Shown here piece after piece: positions 1 through 8,724 of a DNA stretch of 64,000 nt. Source of the DNA: Centrapalus pauciflorus (Eukaryota; Streptophyta; Magnoliopsida; Asterales; Asteraceae). Position numbers and translations under genes: made by a program. The notes below the pieces were generated by a model. That model was not told where the DNA came from, made no database searches, and saw nothing but the letters and a program-made list of their open reading frames with translations. Every line of letters begins with the position of its first letter. Within the stretch, counting starts at the first letter, position 1. Location of the stretch: contig JAANYP010003832.1 in NCBI GenBank assembly GCA_020465985.1, positions 113,668 through 177,667 on the forward strand, in the 5' to 3' direction.

Positions 1-1693
1 GTCGAAGGTTATAGCTTGGACGAAGGTTAGTATCTATTTTTCCTCATTTATGTTCAAGTTTCGTAGTTAAAGACCTGGAAAACCGTTGAACTTGTAGAAC
101 AAACTCGAGTTATTCATGTGTTCGAATCTAATCACTCAGACTCGAGGTTGTGTAGTTCGAATCTACTCCCCTTAGAATCTAATTTATCTGTCTCGAATCA
201 GTTTAGCTAGATTCGAATATGTGTGTTTCGAATCTGACCTTCCCTAGACTCGAATGTAGGCCTTCGAATCTGTCTAGCCCATCTCGAATGTATGCATGGA
301 ACTATGTATGCCTTCGAATCTAAGTGTGTGTTTCGAATCTATAGATTCGAAATAGGTGTGGTTCGAATCTAACTTCCTTAATTCGAATCTGTGTTTGTTC
401 CTAGCCAAAGTTAAATTCCTAAAATCAGATTAAGTAATTAATCAACCTATTGTAATTAAAAGTATAATATGATTATTGATAAAACTCACAAGTTCAAGTT
501 GCATATCTATTTTATGCACAAATGAATTAACAGAGTCTGTACGAACCCTTAGAATATGTATGACCTGTTCAACTTGTTAAGTAATACGATTGGCTTTGTT
601 TCAAGGCCACACATCTGTAATTAGATGAATCGTATTAATCTGAAAAGAATAGACTCACCTTGGGACGATAGGAACTACCTCAGACTCGACAGCCAGAACT
701 GACAATAACCTGAATATGTAACTAGGGTTATATAGATTATGTCACAGACTTGACATTAATATGCCAGACTTGAAAACTGAAATGCAGGAACCCGTTGATT
801 TGACAGAGTAAACTGAACCGCTTAATTCGTTAAGCATTATCTGACTACGGACCACTGTGAGTGACAGATTTCATTAATTACTTGCATATATTTCGATACT
901 TATTGGTGAATGTATTGACTGTATGGAAACTTCTGATTGTTGCTGCATGTTTCTTTAATACTGTATTGTATCATAGAAACGTACTTTTGACATTACTGAA
1001 GCTAGACACTTGAATTGCCTTGATTGCATGTTCACTTTTACATTTTATGTAAATACGTATCATGCTTATTGCTTACTTGACTGTATAAATATTTGCCGCT
1101 GCATATTGCATTATCCGACAGGACCGAATGTGAGATCTCTATTCACAGGAGGGAATTCTGCAGATTCCTTTCCTATTTGACTTGTTTCCATACACTTCCC
1201 GTAGGGCTTCGGCCTTACACATGGGAATACCGACTGGGGTTGTCTCCCAACCTTTTTGACGTCTCTGACGTATTGCCGACAGGAACTGATAGTATGTTAT
1301 ATGTGTGTGGTAACTAATGGAACTCTGTTAACTCACTAAGCTTTGTTAGCTTACTCTGTCATGACAACTCCTTTTCAGGAAAAGCTGATAAAGGCAAGAC
1401 CATAGCAGGTAGTTCGTCCCAGGCTAAGTGAATCTGGACTTTGATGAATAGCAGACATATGGATTTGATGACGCCTATTTTGAAAAGATGTTGCGGTCTC
1501 GGGTAGCTTGTTCAGTCTTACGCACTCTGATTGAAGATTTAGAAGCTAGTTAGACCACCATTTGATTTTAATATATTGTTGTAATTAAGTATTCATGCTG
1601 ATGGACCTGTGGTATCAAACAATTAGTAATATTTATTACTTAATGAAATGATATATTATGACGTGTACTGTTTGTGGATACTTGGATGTTACA
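1..1693 (+). mobile_element. 3' part of a Tekay-type LTR inserted in Copia C1
   Basis: This stretch aligns almost base for base with 56946-58712, the 3' 1.77 kb of the 5' LTR of the intact Tekay element G1. It ends at the expected LTR terminus (GGATGTTACA). No primer-binding site follows. Instead the next base enters Copia reverse transcriptase coding sequence, so this is the end of a solo LTR or of a complete element inserted in Copia C1. The LTR start and the left target-site duplication lie outside the window. A dense cluster of TCGAA words lies at about 100-410. Positions 1123-1245 hold a block conserved in every long Tekay-type LTR of the window. Confidence 0.85.
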
Positions 1694-2926
1694 CACAAAG
1701 ACTTCAAAGTGTACCAAATGGACGTCAAGACTGCCTTTCTAAATGGTGAACTTAACGAGGAAGTGTATGTTGAACAACCACAAGGCTTTGTTGATGCACA
1801 TAAACCTAACCATGTTTATGTGCTAGATAAGGCCCTCTATGGTTTAAAACAAGCACCTCGAGCATGGTATGATAGTCTTTCGAATTTCCTTATTTCTGCC
1901 GGTTTCTATAAAGGTGTGGTGGACACAACTCTGTTCACTAAAAGGGAAGGCCCACATATAATGCTAGTACAGATTTATGTTGACGATACTATATTTGGAT
2001 CTACTGACAGTAATTTTTGTAAGGATTTTTCAGCCCTAATGGAGTCTCGGTTTGAGATGAGTATGATGGGGGAAATGAACTTTTTCCTCGGATTACAAGT
2101 CAAACAACTTGAGGATGGGATTTTTGTGAACCAGTCGAAATTTACTCTTGATATTCTCAAGAAGTATAAGTTAGACTCTTGCACGAGTATCGCAACTCCC
2201 ATGGCCTCCAACTGTAAGTTAGACACCGATCCTTCCGGGAAAAGTGTCGATAATACAACTTACAGAGGGATGATAGGATCCTTACTGTACTTGACTGCCA
2301 GTAGACCGGATATAGTGTTTTCAACATGTCTTTGTGCTAGATTTCAGGCCGACCCAAAAGAATCACACCTAACTGCGGTAAAACGCATTTTTCGTTATCT
2401 TAAGGGTACACCCGAACTTGGTCTATGGTATCCAAAGGAAACCGATTTCGATCTTACCGCGTTTTCAGATGCTGATTTTGCAGGTTGTAGAGTGGACAGA
2501 AAAAGCACATCGGGAGGAATACAGTTTTTAGGCGATAGACCGGTGAGTTGGTCTTCCAAAAAGCAGAATTGTGTATCCACATCCACAGCTGAGGCTGAGT
2601 ATGTAGCAGCTGCAAGCTGTTGCTCTCAAGTGCTGTGGATGAGAACACAATTACGCGATTATGGGTTTTCACTCACCAATATCCCTATTTATTGTGATTC
2701 TCGAAGTGCAATTGCCATCTCTTGCAATCCCGTGCAGCACTCTCGAACTAAACACATAGATATCAGGTATCATTTTATTAAAGATCACGTTGAAAAGGGA
2801 ACCATTGAGTTGTATTTTGTTGGCACGGAATACCAACTAGCGGATATTTTTACTAAAGCTCTAGACGAACCTCGTTTTCGGTTTTTAGTATCTCATATCG
2901 GCATGTTGAATCCACCTTCCAATTAA
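1694..2926 (+). pseudogene. Copia pol fragment: RT C-terminal part and RNase H
   Basis: The open frame reads about 410 residues of Copia polyprotein. Seen: the RT segment with VYQMDVKTAFLNGE, the catalytic YVDD motif (aspartates at nt 1982-1987), the RT end with LYLTASRPDI, and RNase H with SDADFAGC, the STAEAEYVA block and the terminal KHIDIRYHF and LADIFTKAL motifs. The frame is uninterrupted to a normal stop at 2926. It is scored as broken because an LTR has split it from the upstream gag, protease and integrase. An ATG at 1658 lies in the inserted LTR and is not a native start. Confidence 0.9.
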
Positions 2927-3640
2927 ATATCAGATATTGTCTTAAATAATTCTATTTCAATCTATCATGATTGAAATTCCTTTATTTTAGAAAATAACTG
3001 TTAGTTAAATGTAAGGATTATGTCACAAAAATGAAACTCATTATTTCCTTATCTGCACATATTTTTAATAATTAATGAATCTGATAAATTGCTGTGTGAA
3101 TTGTTCATCATGGAGTGGGATGCAAACGATATCCAGGTTTGTCTGTACTTGAAAGGATAAAAGGGGTTGTCATGATTTAAATCTGAAAAAAAAAAAGGAT
3201 CGGTATTTATTTGAGGGGGAGTAGAGTTAGGATTTTTAATTTTATAATTCTGTGTTTCCCTTTGTTTCTTTTTTAGTTAAAGATTAAATTTTAGGTTGGT
3301 CTTAATTTTTAATTTAATCTTGAGTTTAATTTAATATGTCAGAAAATCACAAAAAGATTTTAATTTTCAAATTTATCAAAAAGCCAAAAATATTTTAGTT
3401 TACTTTATTTTATCTTATTTTATTTTTATTTCAGAAAAATATCAAAAATATTTTTACTTTGTTTTTGCTCATTTTTGTTTCAAAGAAAATCACAAAAAGA
3501 TGGAATATTGTTTGGGCCCATTTTTTATCTTGTTTCAATTTTTTTTAACAAGCCCAAAGTCATCAAGTGTGTATGTGTGTTGTGAAATGAATCCGCCGGC
3601 CCAAATTCATTTTTGAGCGCGGATCTCTTTTGACCCGACC
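2927..3640 (+). other. C1 non-coding interval after pol, with an internal polypurine tract
   Basis: AT-rich sequence with no convincing coding. A purine run (GAGGGGGAGTAGAG) at 3213-3226 resembles a plus-strand primer site, yet it lies 5.1 kb upstream of the real one at 8366-8378. Extra polypurine tracts are reported for Sireviruses; this one could be an internal plus-strand primer or the remnant of an ancestral 3' end that lacked the third ORF. T-rich and A-rich runs fill 3230-3560. Confidence 0.5.
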
Positions 3641-3830
3641 CGACCCGCGCGGATATATTAAGGGATGGTCAACAGTCAACTTTCATTTTACTTCATCTTC
3701 AAGCTTCTTCTTCCCTTTCTCTCTCTCTGTCGATGACCACCGCCCAAAACCACCATATCCACCGATTTGAAGCTTTTGGACTTCCTTTTTCTTTGATTTT
3801 TCTTGCTACATTCATCTTCGGCACTTCGAG
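3640..3830 (+). promoter_or_regulatory. Candidate internal promoter and leader exon for the C1 third ORF
   Basis: A GC-rich block with repeated CCCGACC words and GCGCGG is followed by a TATA-like ATATATTA at 3653-3660. A CT-rich stretch typical of plant 5' leaders follows (CTTCTTCTTCCCTTTCTCTC, from 3704). The leader would end at a strong 5' splice site at 3830/3831 (TTCGAG|GTAACT). The base composition differs sharply from the AT-rich flanks. Transcription from here is inferred, not shown. Confidence 0.5.
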
Positions 3831-4923
3831 GTAACTTCTTTTTAACCTTCTTTTAGCTTTTAATGTCTTCTTTTATGTGTTTGATTCTATATTTTTTCTT
3901 CCTTTTTATTCTCGGTTTTTACTAGTTTTAGGTAGTTTAATGTGTTATTTCTTCTTAGTTGTAGTTAGATAAAATGATCCTTAGGTTCTTTCAGTTTAGG
4001 ATCTGTAATTTCATGCATTTTCAGTAACATTCTAACTGTTCACGTTTATATCTTGCATGAACATTAACTGCACTCATGCAGTTTCGGATGTCCGAATTCG
4101 GACCACCACCCGGATTCGGATGTCCGACTTAGAATAAGTTCAAAATTTTTTAAAGTACAAAATCACATTTCGGACCACTGTTGATCCGAATTCGGTTCAC
4201 TGTTGATCCGAATTCGGACCATCACATCAGGGTCAAATTTTCAAAATTGAGAAATTGTCTAAGTATGTTCACCACTATGCATCCGAATCCGGATGATACC
4301 CGGATTCGGTCCTCATCTGAATTTCAGGTACCATCCGAAATTGGAACACTTTCATTTCATTGCATGCATTTTCACAAGTCAAAATCCGAATTCGGACCAT
4401 GTTCACACCACATCCGAATTCGGACCACCTTCCAATCATATCATGAACTACACTTCGGACCACCATCCGAATTCGGTCCCCATGTATCACATCATCCGAA
4501 TTCGGTCTCACTCACTTCATTCATGCATCATTCCATTTCGGACTGATCTGAATTCGATGACACTGTTCATCCGAATTCGGACCATCCGAAATCCAACACT
4601 TAGGATTTTTTTTTTTTTTTTGAAATTTTCATTTTTCTTGTTTTCCATTTCTGCATTTTCATATAAATTAAAAAAAAATCACAAAAATAGTTCCATCCAA
4701 GTGCATCATTGATTAGAGTTAGGATCAGTGTTTGAGTGAAACGGTCTTATCTAACATCGGTCTCTTAACGATTGACTTTGGACTTTGTTAGTAGAATTTT
4801 ATTCTACTAATAAAGACCCGATGTTAAATAGATCAGACAATTTCTATTTCACACTCATCTAGACTTCACATCAATGCTTTATCATATCAAGTCTTATGAT
4901 TCTAACTTTGTTGCACTTTGCAG
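3831..4923 (+). other. Putative 1093-nt leader intron upstream of the C1 third ORF
   Basis: The donor is GAG|GTAACTTC at 3831. The acceptor is TTTGTTGCACTTTGCAG ending at 4923, with a branch-like TTCTAAC about 20 nt upstream. The first ATG after the acceptor, at 4928 in the context GAAAATGG, is the start of the third ORF. The interior is T-rich, as plant introns are, and holds the CCGAATTCGG palindrome cluster. Copia C2 has the same arrangement at 41154-41666. Splicing is an inference from signals and recurrence. Confidence 0.5.
4092..4580. repeat. Cluster of eight CCGAATTCGG palindromes
   Basis: The perfect 10-bp palindrome CCGAATTCGG occurs eight times between 4092 and 4580, usually in the context CATCCGAATTCGGACCA. 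Several one-mismatch variants (CCGGATTCGG, CCGAATCCGG) lie between the exact copies. Spacing is irregular, so this is a word cluster, not a simple tandem repeat. It sits in the putative leader intron of the C1 third ORF. Overlapping short ORFs here are by-products of the repeated word. Confidence 0.85.
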
Positions 4924-4927
4924 GAAA

Positions 4928-7900
4928 ATGGATCCCGCAATTGTTCTTACCATACCCCATCCTCCTATCCCTAACAACAACGCTCAGCTACCCGAGGAAG
5001 CCATTTTGTCGAGCGCCGAGTTTGTCGAGTTTATCCCCCATAACTGGCAACTCGACGTCTCTATCCTCCCAAAAGAATCCCAAACCCTTGCCTTTGACAT
5101 TCTCACCCGCCATCCCATATATTATGCCCTTTCAATAACCATAGCCGTTCCCCAGATCTACCTACAACAATTCTGGAACAGGCTTCAATTCATAACCGAA
5201 CCTGAACCTCACTTCACCTCCACCATTGACTGTGTTCCAGTCAAAGTCACAACCGCAGCCATCCGTCACATCCTTCGTCTTCCCATACAAGACTATATTC
5301 CTTCCATTGACTCGTTCGATCCTAACCCATCCGTCTCAGAAGCCCTATCTGAAATTCAAACCCTAGGGTATGACGGCCCTCTCACCAAACCTTCGGACTT
5401 CCGCACCAAAAACCTTCAGTCCCACTGGAGGATTCTCTTCGATGTGCTCAACAAGTGCCAAACAGCCAAGCATTCCGGTCACGACTCAGCGTCGGCCCAG
5501 GTATTAGCCATGTTCACTGGCTTTGCCTTCGATCGACACGTGGACTATGCGGCTTTCATTTTCGAAGAATTAAGAAGAGTCCACGTGGAAAGAAGCACAA
5601 AGAAAGGACGCAAGTATGTCCCCTATCAACGATTCCTTCAGCTCATCATCCAGTATGCAATGGATCAGGACGAAGACATTCATGAGCGTCCAGAAGCTGA
5701 TGTCTACCCCACCGTGGCTATCCAGAAATTGACTTTGCCAAAGGGGGCCCCGACAGTACAGGTGATGAAAATTCCATTATCGACTCTAACAAGGTCGAGG
5801 GGTACACATCGGGTAAGGGAATATATGAGAGAATATTATCCGGATGAGTCTCAGTCTGAATCGACTGAGACTAACCAGTCCGAAGGTGAGCAACAAGAGA
5901 GTGAGAACGAGGGAGAAAGGATGGATGTACAACAATCACTGGGTTATGGTGAGAGGGAGGCTGAGAGTGTAAGGGAGGGAGCTGCAGGTGAGACGGCAGA
6001 GACGACGGATTCTGAACGAACTGTCTCTGTCGTAAGACCGAGGGATATGCAATCTGAGGGTGAACCAAGCCCCATTAGCCGGACTCCCACTCAAAAGACC
6101 GTTAGTCCAGCGGTCGAAACAACCCCAACCATCCACTTGGTTTCCCCTCAAAGGGAAACCACTTCATTCCACGGGGATCTTCCACACACGCCATCGCCCT
6201 CTCATTCGGAGAGTGGCGGTGTTGAAAGAGGTCACACTCCTCCCCACGTGACCGACCTTCCTTCGCCCACGATTCCATCCCCACAAATAGACACCGTGCA
6301 CGATGCCTTTGTGGCATCCCCAAGAGCTGCCTCCGTGGCAGCTCCAGAAACTTCCAGATCTGAGCATCCCGTAGTGGAGCCAGAGATGACGGAAGGAAGA
6401 CCGGGAGTGGCTCAATCTACGCCGTCCACTTCCGGCCATCTCCCCATCAATTTGGAGATGTTAACGGCAGCATTACGTGCTGCCGGAGTTATCACCCGGG
6501 CTGACCTGGACGCCCAAAGGGAGGCAGCCGAGAAACGACATACCGCCCTTCTTTCTCTTATAAAGGGTAAGGGTGTCGCCTCCGAAGCCGGCCCCTCACC
6601 AGGATCCCATTCAGTCCAACTTCAAATGGCGGAGCTCTCTGACAAACTGGACGCACTTAATCGCCTAATCCTTCAAGTCCAAGAGCAACTCAATTCAAGG
6701 ATGGATCGCCTTGAGTCGGCGGTTATAGATCTTCAGTGCCGCACTCAGGCCGAAGCCCCCAAAAGAAAACATGACGACCAGGACGACCCTGATCGTCATG
6801 AGGGGGAGAAGCGCAGAAAAGTACAATTTGAGGAGCCCATGCTGGGTATAGGGGGAGCAGAGACCGCCGAGGGGTTTGAATTTCAGGGGTCGGGGGAAAA
6901 GTCACAAGAGGCTCAGGAGTACATGCTAATAGAAGACGAGCCGATGGTCGAGGGTCCAGCTCCACTGGATCCAATGACAGCCATGGTAGAATTTGAGGAG
7001 CCACACGAGAAGGTTGAAATCATATTAGTTTCTGATTCAGATTCTGATACCGAGGACACCCAACCACTTTTAACTCCTAAGCCTGAACCTGATTCTCCAA
7101 CCAAAAAATCCTCATCCTCTTCCTTCGATTTCCTGAATTCACCACCCAGAGCCCAACAGGAAGACATACTCTCATCCATCAAAGCTCCCCAATCACTAAA
7201 AGAATCCCACATTACAGTCAGCCCACCAAGATCCCCAAGCCCTCCACCAGTCCAACAAACCCAACGCTCAGGTCCCTCCCCAACAAAAAGGGTTGACTGC
7301 TTCGACAAGACTTCGGAGGGTCCTGGCGTGTACAGAAAAGACGATTTATTCTGGGTAGACCACTACACCAAAGGAAAAGTTCATACACTGCCGCAGGAAG
7401 AAAAAGACCAAATGCGTCAAGAACGGCGGGGGACAATTATAAAGCTTCTTGAAGCCAAAAGATCTGAAATCGAAGAACCCCCCGTCCAAGGCCTGAAAGA
7501 ATTTCTGCAAAACTTTCCCCCGGAGAAGTTTCAAAATCCATATCTTGAAGAAAGGTTCAAGATGGTTTTCAGAAAGAAGCCTGGAGCGTTCAGCAGACGC
7601 CTTCTCATGGAACTTACAAATGTCTCCAAAGCTGAACAGGCTGAATACTACCAATTAATGCTCCGGGAACAAAGGTCTAAGGTGTCAAAGTTAAAGATCA
7701 AAAAGCTCAAGACAATCACGATGTGCAAAAGAGCCAGAGTCTTCTATCCCTCCTACCAAGTGGAAAGAGAAGATGGGACGGGAGATGACATCTTCGAGTA
7801 TGATCTTGACTTCATAAGTGCAGATGACGTTGAATTCCTTCACAATAGTCTGAAAAATCGCATCAAGAAACGTCTATCGCACATGACCGCAGTAGGAGCC

Positions 7901-8362
7901 CTAGTACGAAGCATGAATCGCCGATCGATAATAATGTGCCTAAGAGATTTTCAGATGGCGATCGAAAGTGCTATGGTTAAGGTAGGGCTACGTGCACCGG
8001 AACAAGACAGCTTTCTCCTAGCCCACCACCCGGCCTACAGAGTTATACTTAATGGAGATCCGGGTGTTATTTTTGTGAACTACAAGGGCTACAAAAGGTA
8101 TATGCGCTTTGAGGATCTACCTTGCTATTCCGATGGTACACTTCGACTGGTTCGAGCTGCTCTCACAAAGAAAGTACAAGATTATGATGCTCAACCAGAT
8201 CCTGAACAGAGATGCTCACCTACGGAGATACAGAATACACTCAGCGGCATAGACTACCTGAACGAGCGGCTACATACAAGACAAGTAACCAGACGATTCC
8301 ACGTCATACTTGGTCTACGTGAATCCACAGATCATGCCCGCGTTCCAGGACCTCCTAAGTGA
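4928..8362 (+). CDS. Third ORF of Copia C1 (env-position protein, function unknown)
   Basis: An intact frame of 1144 residues. The start at 4928 is preferred over an in-frame ATG at 4874 because 4928 lies 4 nt after a strong splice acceptor. Layout: a globular N-terminal core (about 55-230, including YLQQFWNRLQF and HWRILFDVL), a disordered Pro/Ser/Thr/Glu-rich part (about 310-540), a coiled coil (about 567-615), a basic patch with KRKH and EKRRK (about 620-640), an acidic and Ser/Pro-rich stretch, and a C-terminal globular domain (about 790-1144). The N-terminal core aligns with that of the C2 third ORF (41669-44329). The position matches the env-like ORF of Sireviruses, but I see no signal peptide or transmembrane segment, so a membrane glycoprotein role is not supported. 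It could be a nucleic-acid-binding or capsid-accessory protein. Function is unknown. Confidence 0.85.
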   Translation: MDPAIVLTIPHPPIPNNNAQLPEEAILSSAEFVEFIPHNWQLDVSILPKESQTLAFDILTRHPIYYALSITIAVPQIYLQQFWNRLQFITEPEPHFTSTIDCVPVKVTTAAIRHILRLPIQDYIPSIDSFDPNPSVSEALSEIQTLGYDGPLTKPSDFRTKNLQSHWRILFDVLNKCQTAKHSGHDSASAQVLAMFTGFAFDRHVDYAAFIFEELRRVHVERSTKKGRKYVPYQRFLQLIIQYAMDQDEDIHERPEADVYPTVAIQKLTLPKGAPTVQVMKIPLSTLTRSRGTHRVREYMREYYPDESQSESTETNQSEGEQQESENEGERMDVQQSLGYGEREAESVREGAAGETAETTDSERTVSVVRPRDMQSEGEPSPISRTPTQKTVSPAVETTPTIHLVSPQRETTSFHGDLPHTPSPSHSESGGVERGHTPPHVTDLPSPTIPSPQIDTVHDAFVASPRAASVAAPETSRSEHPVVEPEMTEGRPGVAQSTPSTSGHLPINLEMLTAALRAAGVITRADLDAQREAAEKRHTALLSLIKGKGVASEAGPSPGSHSVQLQMAELSDKLDALNRLILQVQEQLNSRMDRLESAVIDLQCRTQAEAPKRKHDDQDDPDRHEGEKRRKVQFEEPMLGIGGAETAEGFEFQGSGEKSQEAQEYMLIEDEPMVEGPAPLDPMTAMVEFEEPHEKVEIILVSDSDSDTEDTQPLLTPKPEPDSPTKKSSSSSFDFLNSPPRAQQEDILSSIKAPQSLKESHITVSPPRSPSPPPVQQTQRSGPSPTKRVDCFDKTSEGPGVYRKDDLFWVDHYTKGKVHTLPQEEKDQMRQERRGTIIKLLEAKRSEIEEPPVQGLKEFLQNFPPEKFQNPYLEERFKMVFRKKPGAFSRRLLMELTNVSKAEQAEYYQLMLREQRSKVSKLKIKKLKTITMCKRARVFYPSYQVEREDGTGDDIFEYDLDFISADDVEFLHNSLKNRIKKRLSHMTAVGALVRSMNRRSIIMCLRDFQMAIESAMVKVGLRAPEQDSFLLAHHPAYRVILNGDPGVIFVNYKGYKRYMRFEDLPCYSDGTLRLVRAALTKKVQDYDAQPDPEQRCSPTEIQNTLSGIDYLNERLHTRQVTRRFHVILGLRESTDHARVPGPPK

Positions 8363-8378
8363 TCGAAAAGGGGGAGAT

Positions 8379-8724
8379 TGTTAGATTAATTATTTCGATC
8401 CTAGGAGTTATTTTGTAATATTTATTATCATTGTAATTTGTCTTGTATTTATTTCTATGTATTTCATGTTTATGTAATAGTATAGGGGCCATTGTTGCCA
8501 AGTCTTGTAAGTTAATTAAATGAGCCTATAAAGGCTCCTAGGGTTTGCTTTTTCAAAGACACATGGTTGACATTTGAATTCTCACCAGCCGCCACTGTTC
8601 ATCAATATTATAACATTCATATTGTCTTCTTTCTTATTAAACACATTTATTGAGCTCGTTTTCTTCATGTGTTTGATGAGATAATCATTGAGGTGCTGAA
8701 TACATACGGGATTTCATATTAACA
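8379..8724 (+). repeat. 3' LTR of Copia C1 (346 bp)
   Basis: The LTR starts TGTTAG directly after the polypurine tract AAAAGGGGGAGAT (8366-8378) and ends TTAACA, giving the inverted termini TGTTA...TAACA. A TATA box (CCTATAAAGG) lies at 8525-8534. The next bases (ACCTG) resume the interrupted minus-strand Tekay LTR and should be the target-site duplication; the left copy is outside the window. Confidence 0.88.

Larger units (their letters stand above)
1694..8724 (+). mobile_element. Ty1/Copia element C1, 3' portion (Sirevirus-like layout)
   Basis: The element is entered in the middle of pol. In order it holds the RT C-terminal part and RNase H (1694-2926), a 2-kb non-coding interval, a large third ORF (4928-8362), a polypurine tract (8366-8378, AAAAGGGGGAGAT) and a 3' LTR (8379-8724). 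The 5' LTR, gag, protease and integrase lie beyond the left edge. A third ORF between RNase H and the 3' LTR is the known layout of Sireviruses, but lineage assignment needs an RT tree. C1 is inserted in a minus-strand Tekay-type LTR that resumes at 8725. Confidence 0.85.

Noticed and set aside
100..410. Heat-shock elements from repeated TTC and GAA
   Set aside because: Heat-shock elements need nGAAn and nTTCn blocks with 2-nt spacing; here the words are contiguous TTCGAA, so the match is not valid.
4181..4712. Overlapping ORFs in the CCGAATTCGG cluster
   Set aside because: Several frames stay open only because the repeated word lacks stops; the translations are repeats of the same few residues.
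4928..8362. True envelope glycoprotein
   Set aside because: No signal peptide, transmembrane segment or cysteine-rich ectodomain is visible; only the position resembles env.
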